DNA of 5,182 bases from assembly GCA_002433465.1 (NCBI GenBank), contig DJIE01000213.1, forward strand, positions 1-5,182. Reading direction: 5' to 3'. Numbering within the stretch: position 1 is the stretch's first letter; each line of letters opens with the position of its first letter. The DNA is from Salinisphaera sp. UBA6602 (GTDB taxonomy: Bacteria > Pseudomonadota > Gammaproteobacteria > Nevskiales > Salinisphaeraceae). Both the position numbers and the translations under genes were made by a program. The notes under the pieces are model-generated. The model did not search any database. It saw only the letters and a program-made list of their open reading frames with translations, and was not told the origin of the DNA. This document shows positions 1 to 5,182 of this stretch, one piece after another.

Positions 1-960
<960 letters not shown>

Positions 961-975
961 TCGGGTTCGACCCTG

Positions 976-996
976 GCCGGCGTAGTAAACGCCGGC
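976..996. other. Perfect 8-bp inverted repeat between gyrB and its terminator
   Basis: The arms GCCGGCGT (976-983) and ACGCCGGC (989-996) are perfectly complementary around the five-base loop AGTAA. It starts 15 bases after the gyrB stop codon. No T-run follows on either strand, so by itself it is not a canonical Rho-independent terminator. It could protect the gyrB mRNA 3' end, assist termination of the converging gmhB transcript, or be a fragment of an interspersed repeat; the window holds no second copy. Confidence 0.6.
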
Positions 997-1006
997 GATG
1001 CGCGAC

Positions 1007-1032
1007 AAGGCGGCTTTCTAGCCGCCTTTTTT
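1007..1032 (+). terminator. Rho-independent terminator of gyrB
   Basis: The stem AAGGCGGC (1007-1014) pairs perfectly with GCCGCCTT (1021-1028) around a six-base loop (1015-1020). The descending arm runs into six consecutive T residues (1027-1032). It lies 46 bases after the gyrB stop and is a canonical terminator for rightward transcription. Read leftward, the same hairpin is followed only by TTGTCG, so it should terminate the gmhB transcript poorly. The right arm and T-run also encode the last residues of GmhB, and the gmhB stop codon (1018-1020) lies in the loop. Confidence 0.9.
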
Positions 1033-1578
1033 ATGGGTACGGGATTTATCGCGGGCGATCAGACTACCGGCAGCCTCAGCGAGATCGTCGTACACGTCGA
1101 CGCCGGCCAACTCGACCGCGTCCTCGGCGACGGCCTTGCCGCTACGTACGAGAACGGGCGTCGCGCCGGCAGCTTGTGCGGCCCGTATATCCGAGAGGCT
1201 GTCGCCGATGAAGGGCGTACCGGCCAGCGCGCGCCCGAAGCGCTTGGCAATATCGTCGAGCAGCCCGGTGTCCGGCTTGCGGCAGCGGCAACCGTCGTCC
1301 GGGCCGTGGGGGCAGAAGAAAATGCCGTCGACGTGGGTGCCGATATCCGCCAGCATGCGGGTCATCTTGTCGTGGATGGCAAACAGCGTGTCGTAATCAA
1401 ACAGCCCCCGCGCAAGGCCGGACTGATTGCTGGCGACGACGACACGATAGCCCGCGTTCTTGAGCTTGAGTATCGCCTCCAGGCTGCCGGGGAGCGGGCG
1501 CCATTCAGCCGGCGACTTGATGTAGTCGTCGCTGTCTTCGTTTATGACGCCGTCCCGGTCCAGGATGATGAGCTTCAT
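1018..1578 (-). CDS. gmhB: D-glycero-D-manno-heptose-1,7-bisphosphate 7-phosphatase
   Basis: GmhB is a cytosolic HAD-superfamily phosphatase that removes the 7-phosphate of heptose bisphosphate on the way to ADP-heptose, the precursor of the lipopolysaccharide inner core. The 186-residue protein is close to the family's usual length. HAD motif I is DRDGVIN (residues 7-13, nucleophile Asp7 and acid/base Asp9). Motif II is SNQSGLARG (50-58), motif III includes Lys101 in CRKP, and motif IV is GDSLSD (125-130). Cys89, His91, Cys97 and Cys99 form the zinc-binding set of this subfamily, with a shorter loop than in E. coli GmhB, as in Pseudomonas homologues. The ATG start puts motif I at the expected distance from the N-terminus, but no convincing Shine-Dalgarno precedes it. 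It lies 33 bases after glyS in the same frame, so it is probably cotranscribed and perhaps expressed by reinitiation. The last four codons (KKGG) lie in the gyrB terminator. Confidence 0.95.
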   Translation of the reverse strand: MKLIILDRDGVINEDSDDYIKSPAEWRPLPGSLEAILKLKNAGYRVVVASNQSGLARGLFDYDTLFAIHDKMTRMLADIGTHVDGIFFCPHGPDDGCRCRKPDTGLLDDIAKRFGRALAGTPFIGDSLSDIRAAQAAGATPVLVRSGKAVAEDAVELAGVDVYDDLAEAAGSLIARDKSRTHKKGG

Positions 1579-1611
1579 GATGCATCGCCCGACAAATGTC
1601 TGCCGACCAGT

Positions 1612-3689
1612 CTAATCGCTCTGCTCGAGCGAGAGACAGGAGATATCGGCGACCTCACGGCAGAGCTCGTCGAGCAGGCTGAGCAGGGCCAGTCGATTCT
1701 GTCTGAGCGACGGGTCGTCAGCCATGACCATGACCTGATCGAAGAAGCCGTCCAACGGCGCTGCGAGCGCCGCCAGTGCGGTCAACGCCTCGGTCGGGTT
1801 TTTCGAATCCATTGCCTCGACGACCACGTCGCGCTGAGCAGCGTAGGCGGTTCCGAGATCGCGTTCCGCTGGTTCGATGAGCGCGGCGGTATCGAAGGCC
1901 CGGCCTTCCACCTCATCGGCGTTGCGCCGCAGGATATTGCGAATGCGTTTGTGGGCGCCGCACACCGTCTGGGCGCTGCTCTCGCGGCCGAACGTATCCA
2001 GCGCTCGGATACGGCGGTCGAAATCGACCAGATCGGTGATCCCCAGATTGGCGACCGCCTCGAAGCGATCCGGGCCAATGCCCTGATCTGCGTAGTAGCC
2101 CCGCAGACGTTCCATGTGGAACATCCACAGCGAATCCAGGGTATCGGGTTCAGCATTCACCGGTTGGTTGGCCAGTGCGGCTGACAGCTCCGCGCGCAGG
2201 TCGAGCACGATGCCCGCCTCGATGACGGTTCGCAGAACACCCAGGGCTGCACGACGAAGCCCGAAGGGATCCTTGTCGCCGCTCGGCCGACGCCCGATGG
2301 CGAATATCCCGCTGAGGGTATCCAGCCGGTCGGCAAGTGCCAGCGCGCGCCCTGCCGGCGTGCCAGCGATGTCGGCGCCGGCACGCGCTGGCGCATACTG
2401 TTCGGCGATTGCCCGCGCCACCTCGGTGGGCTCACCGTCGGCCTCGGCGTAGTAAAAGCCCATGAGGCCTTGCAGGTCCGGGAATTCGCCGACCATTTCG
2501 GTCAACAAGTCGGCCTTGGCCAGCGCGGCCGCACGCTTGACGGCAGATGCCGAGGCGCCGGTCGGCTCGACCAGGCGTTCGCCCGCCTTGGTGATACGTG
2601 CACTCTTGTCGGCCAGCGAGCCCAGCGATTGCTGGAAGGTCACGCGGGCAAGTCCGTCGATATGGTGCGCCAGGCCCTGGCGGCGATCCTGATCCCAGAA
2701 GAACAGCGCGTCGGACAGACGCGGGCGCACGACCCTCTCGTTGCCGGCGATCACCTGAGCGACGTCGCGGCTTTCGATATTGGCGACGGTAATGAAACCG
2801 GCCAAAAGCTCGCCGGCCTCGTTCTCGATCGGGAAATAACGCTGGTGCTCCTGCAGCGTCGAGATGAGCACCTCGCGCGGCAACACCAGGAAGCGCTCGT
2901 CGAAGCGCCCGGCAATGCCCACCGGCCATTCCACGAGCGCGGTGACCTCTTCCACCAGACCATCGTCGATCAGGGCCTGGCCGCCAAAATCCTTAGCCGC
3001 GCGTTCGACCTGTTCGACGATGCGGCGCTGGCGTCGGTCGGGGTCGACCACTACCCAGGCCTCATTCAGAGCTTCGGCATAGTCTTCGGCACGCGCGAGC
3101 TCGATTGCCTGCGGGTGATGGAATCTATGGCCGAAGGTCTGGCGGTCCGCGCTCTGTTCGAAAACGCTAAGCGGCACGATCTCACTGCCGTGCAGGGCAA
3201 CGACCCAGTGCACCGGGCGCACGAACGCGGCTTCACTATCGCCCCAGCGCATCAGCTTGGGAATGGGCAGGCGCTTGATTGCCTGATCGACCGCCGGCTG
3301 TACCAGCGTTGCGATCGGCTTGCCCGGCTCGGTCGCGCGATAGACTAGGCGTTCGCCCTTGTCGCTGTCTTCGTGTTCGAGTGCGTCCACGGTCGTGCCC
3401 AGCGAGCGCGCAAAGCCTTCGGCGGCCTTGGTGGGCTGGCCGGCCGCGTCATAGGCGATGGCAAGCGTCGGCCCGGCTTTTTCCACCGCGACCGGATCGG
3501 TCGCCGCGGCGACCTCCGCGATCGCCACGGCCAGCCGGCGCGGGGTGGCGTAGCGGGTCGTGGCGCCCAGTGCGAGCCCTGCTTCGGACAGCGCGCTCGT
3601 CACACCCTCGGCAAAGGCATCGGCAAGCGTGCGCATGGCCTTGGGGGGCAGTTCTTCCACCCCGATTTCGATGAGTAGCGTAGCGGCGG

Positions 3690-3693
<4 letters not shown>
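1612..3693 (-). CDS. glyS: Glycine--tRNA ligase, beta subunit
   Basis: GlyS is the large subunit of the bacterial alpha2-beta2 glycyl-tRNA synthetase; it recognises and binds tRNA-Gly while the alpha subunit carries the aminoacylation site. The protein has 693 residues, against 689 in E. coli. The N-terminus has the family signature [15 protein letters not shown] (6-20) followed by YATPRRLAV (48-56). Further family blocks are [18 protein letters not shown] (146-163), [11 protein letters not shown] (278-288), [17 protein letters not shown] (393-409) and [17 protein letters not shown] (472-488). The C-terminal part from about residue 570 fits the DALR-type anticodon-binding domain and ends with [20 protein letters not shown] (650-669). 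The ATG overlaps the glyQ stop codon as ATGA (3690-3693), the classic arrangement for translational coupling and matched subunit amounts. A short GAGG lies four bases upstream (3698-3701). The gene is intact, with no missing block. Confidence 0.98.
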
Positions 3694-4586
<893 letters not shown>

Positions 4587-4612
4587 GCAAACTGTCCTGT
4601 GTTCGAGCGCGG

Positions 4613-4644
4613 AGTATAACGAAACAGGCCTCTTTCATGGTCTA
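4613..4644 (-). promoter_or_regulatory. Candidate sigma-70 promoter of the glyQ-glyS-gmhB operon
   Basis: On the minus strand TATACT (4618 down to 4613) matches the -10 consensus at five of six bases. It would start transcription near 4606, leaving a leader of about 20 bases that contains the AGGA ribosome site. The -35 element is poor: TAGACC (4644 down to 4639) matches four of six bases, but the 20-base spacer is longer than ideal. The -10 call is therefore reasonable and the -35 call weak; an activator might compensate. Confidence 0.45.
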
Positions 4645-4652
4645 GCCGACCC

Positions 4653-4669
4653 TGCGCCAAAATGGTGCC
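4653..4669 (+). promoter_or_regulatory. NtrC (NRI) binding site 1, near consensus
   Basis: The 17-base dyad TGCGCCAAAATGGTGCC agrees with the commonly cited NtrC consensus TGCACCAAAATGGTGCA at 15 of 17 positions, and its arms GCGC and GTGC are separated by seven bases. Its centre (4661) lies about 125 bases upstream of the predicted sigma-54 start of glnA, close to the enhancer position known in enteric bacteria. Phosphorylated NtrC bound here would contact sigma-54 RNA polymerase by DNA looping under nitrogen limitation. NtrC binding is inferred from sequence. Confidence 0.85.
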
Positions 4670-4681
4670 GAAAAGCCTCTA

Positions 4682-4698
4682 AGCACTATTTAAGTGCG
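4682..4698 (+). promoter_or_regulatory. NtrC binding site 2
   Basis: GCAC (4683-4686) and GTGC (4694-4697) form a dyad with the same seven-base spacing as site 1; the arms extend to GCACT and AGTGC. The AT-rich centre departs from consensus (9 of 17 bases match), but the outer contact bases are intact. The centre (4690) is 29 bases from that of site 1, close to three helical turns, which suits cooperative binding of NtrC dimers on one face of the DNA. Its position is about -96 relative to the predicted glnA start. Confidence 0.7.
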
Positions 4699-4703
4699 GT
4701 GCT

Positions 4704-4720
4704 GGCTCTTTGGTGGTGCG
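4704..4720 (+). promoter_or_regulatory. Possible weak NtrC site 3
   Basis: An intact half-site TGGTGC (4714-4719) is paired at the correct seven-base spacing with the degenerate arm GCTC (4705-4708). Nine of 17 bases match consensus. The centre (4712) is 22 bases from that of site 2, about two helical turns, and near -74 of glnA. Enteric glnA promoters also have weaker promoter-proximal NtrC sites, said to limit activation at high NtrC levels; the same role here is inference. Confidence 0.4.
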
Positions 4721-4753
4721 ATACGGCGCTGCTTGACCCGAAAAAAGGCAAAG

Positions 4754-4783
4754 ATGACGTGGCACGGATTCTGCCTTTATAGT
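4754..4783 (+). promoter_or_regulatory. Possible sigma-70 promoter overlapping the sigma-54 promoter
   Basis: ATGACG (4754-4759) matches the -35 consensus TTGACA at four of six bases, and TATAGT (4778-4783) matches the -10 consensus TATAAT at five of six, with an 18-base spacer. It would start near 4790. The elements flank and overlap the sigma-54 element, so both polymerases could not bind at once. It could supply basal glnA expression in nitrogen excess, but a chance match is possible. Confidence 0.35.
4760..4774 (+). promoter_or_regulatory. Sigma-54 (RpoN) -24/-12 promoter of glnA
   Basis: TGGCACGGATTCTGC matches the sigma-54 consensus TGGCACG-N4-TTGC at every defined base except one (C at 4771 in place of T). 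The invariant GG (4761-4762) and GC (4773-4774) have the required spacing. With GC at -13/-12 the start falls near 4786, giving a leader of about 59 bases. The NtrC dyads upstream supply the enhancer such a promoter needs, and glnA is the classic NtrC/sigma-54 target. Confidence 0.9.
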
Positions 4784-4832
4784 GGCTATCCTCGTTGCTC
4801 TGCACCAGACAGTTCGAACGGGTTCTACATAC

Positions 4833-4838
4833 AAGGAG
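4833..4838 (+). promoter_or_regulatory. Ribosome binding site of glnA
   Basis: AAGGAG lies six bases before the ATG at 4845. It is the strongest Shine-Dalgarno in the window and fixes the glnA start, in keeping with high expression of glutamine synthetase. Confidence 0.9.
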
Positions 4839-4844
4839 TCATCA

Positions 4845-5182
4845 ATGGCGAGTAGCGAAGCGCTCAAGCTGATCAAGGAAACCGAGGCGAAGTTCGTCGA
4901 CTTCCGCTTCTGCGATACGCGCGGCAAGGAACAACACGTGACGATGCCTGCGCATATCGTCGACGAAGAGTTCATGGAAGAAGGCAAGATGTTCGACGGC
5001 TCGTCGATCGACGGCTGGAAAGGCATCAACGAGTCGGACATGGTGCTCATGCCCGACGACAGCACGGCGGTGCTGGACCCGTTCTTCGAAGAACCCACGG
5101 TCATCATCCGCTGCGACGTACTCGAACCCAACACCATGATGGGCTACGAGCGCGACCCGCGTACCGTCGCCAAGCGTGCCGA
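4845..5182 (+). CDS. glnA: Glutamine synthetase type I, N-terminal part (3' end outside the window)
   Basis: GlnA joins ammonium to glutamate using ATP and is the main entry of nitrogen at low ammonium; the enzyme is a cytosolic dodecamer. The frame is open from the ATG to the edge of the window: 112 codons plus two bases. The visible part is the N-terminal beta-grasp domain, which completes each active site between neighbouring subunits. [17 protein letters not shown] (16-32) and [20 protein letters not shown] (49-68) are signatures of the bacterial type I enzyme; Asp51 corresponds to the ammonium-site Asp50 of the enteric enzyme. IIRCDVLEP (87-95) and [13 protein letters not shown] (100-112) follow the family closely. 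The adenylylation tyrosine and C-terminal catalytic residues lie beyond the window. The sigma-54 promoter and NtrC sites indicate nitrogen control, and ntrB-ntrC may lie downstream as in many relatives. Confidence 0.97.
   Translation, partial: MASSEALKLIKETEAKFVDFRFCDTRGKEQHVTMPAHIVDEEFMEEGKMFDGSSIDGWKGINESDMVLMPDDSTAVLDPFFEEPTVIIRCDVLEPNTMMGYERDPRTVAKRA

Noticed and set aside
961..974. GGGTTCGACCC after gyrB, resembling a tRNA T-arm
   Set aside because: With TTCGACC as a seven-base loop the flanking bases do not make the five-pair stem, and no acceptor, D or anticodon arm lies upstream, which is gyrB coding sequence.
1033..2184. Long open frame (383 codons) on the + strand opposite gmhB and glyS
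   Set aside because: Its codons are the exact reverse complements of gmhB and glyS codons, which share one frame. In GC-rich genes this antisense frame is often open because TTA, CTA and TCA codons are rare. The translation shows no recognisable motif.
2470..3348. Open frame of 292 codons on the + strand inside glyS
   Set aside because: It is in the same antisense register as above, opposite a strongly conserved gene, with no family motif or convincing ribosome site.
4733..4738. TTGACC as a -35 element for glnA
   Set aside because: Nothing resembling a -10 hexamer occurs 16 to 18 bases downstream.
4801..4807. TGCACCA in the glnA leader, a perfect NtrC half-site
   Set aside because: No GTGC partner follows at the seven-base spacing, and the position downstream of the transcription start does not fit an enhancer; probably chance.
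4812..4819. GTTCGAAC palindrome in the glnA leader
   Set aside because: Eight bases with no loop cannot make a useful hairpin, and no extended dyad or known operator pattern surrounds it.
4679..5137. Open frame of 152 codons on the minus strand opposite the start of glnA
   Set aside because: It overlaps the glnA coding start, ribosome site, promoter and NtrC sites on the other strand; its serine-rich, low-complexity translation is typical of an antisense shadow.

Overview
The window is an ordinary-looking, GC-rich chromosomal segment from a gammaproteobacterium, most likely close to the replication origin. Four points support this. The GyrB fragment carries the long insertion inside its TOPRIM/C-terminal half that is typical of gammaproteobacterial gyrase. 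Glycyl-tRNA synthetase is the split alpha2-beta2 type (glyQ, glyS). The gene order gyrB / gmhB / glyS / glyQ recalls the dnaA-dnaN-recF-gyrB origin neighbourhood known from Pseudomonas and relatives. The glutamine synthetase is the type I enzyme behind an NtrC/sigma-54 promoter. The genus cannot be fixed from the sequence alone; the GmhB and GlyQ proteins look closer to Pseudomonas-type than to enterobacterial homologues.

Layout. Bases 1-960 hold the 3' part of gyrB (+ strand), followed by a perfect hairpin (976-996) and a Rho-independent terminator (1007-1032). From 4586 down to 1018 runs a minus-strand operon, glyQ-glyS-gmhB. glyQ and glyS overlap by four bases (ATGA), and gmhB follows glyS after 33 bases in the same reading frame. 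The operon converges on gyrB, and the last codons and stop of gmhB lie inside the gyrB terminator hairpin. Bases 4587-4844 are a divergent control region between glyQ (leftward) and glnA (rightward). From 4845 the 5' part of glnA runs off the right edge.

How it works together. The operon pairs the two subunits of glycyl-tRNA synthetase with a heptose-bisphosphate phosphatase of lipopolysaccharide core synthesis, an inherited neighbourhood rather than one pathway. The richest non-coding information lies before glnA: one near-consensus NtrC dyad, a second dyad with intact outer arms, a weaker third, and a sigma-54 -24/-12 element. A possible sigma-70 promoter overlaps the latter. The arrangement closely parallels enterobacterial glnA control, but here the enhancer sites also lie just upstream of the predicted glyQ promoter, so the two divergent genes may share regulation.

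I see no mobile element, CRISPR array, RNA gene or unfamiliar protein. I do not think the window holds a previously undescribed system; the observations worth checking are regulatory and organisational.
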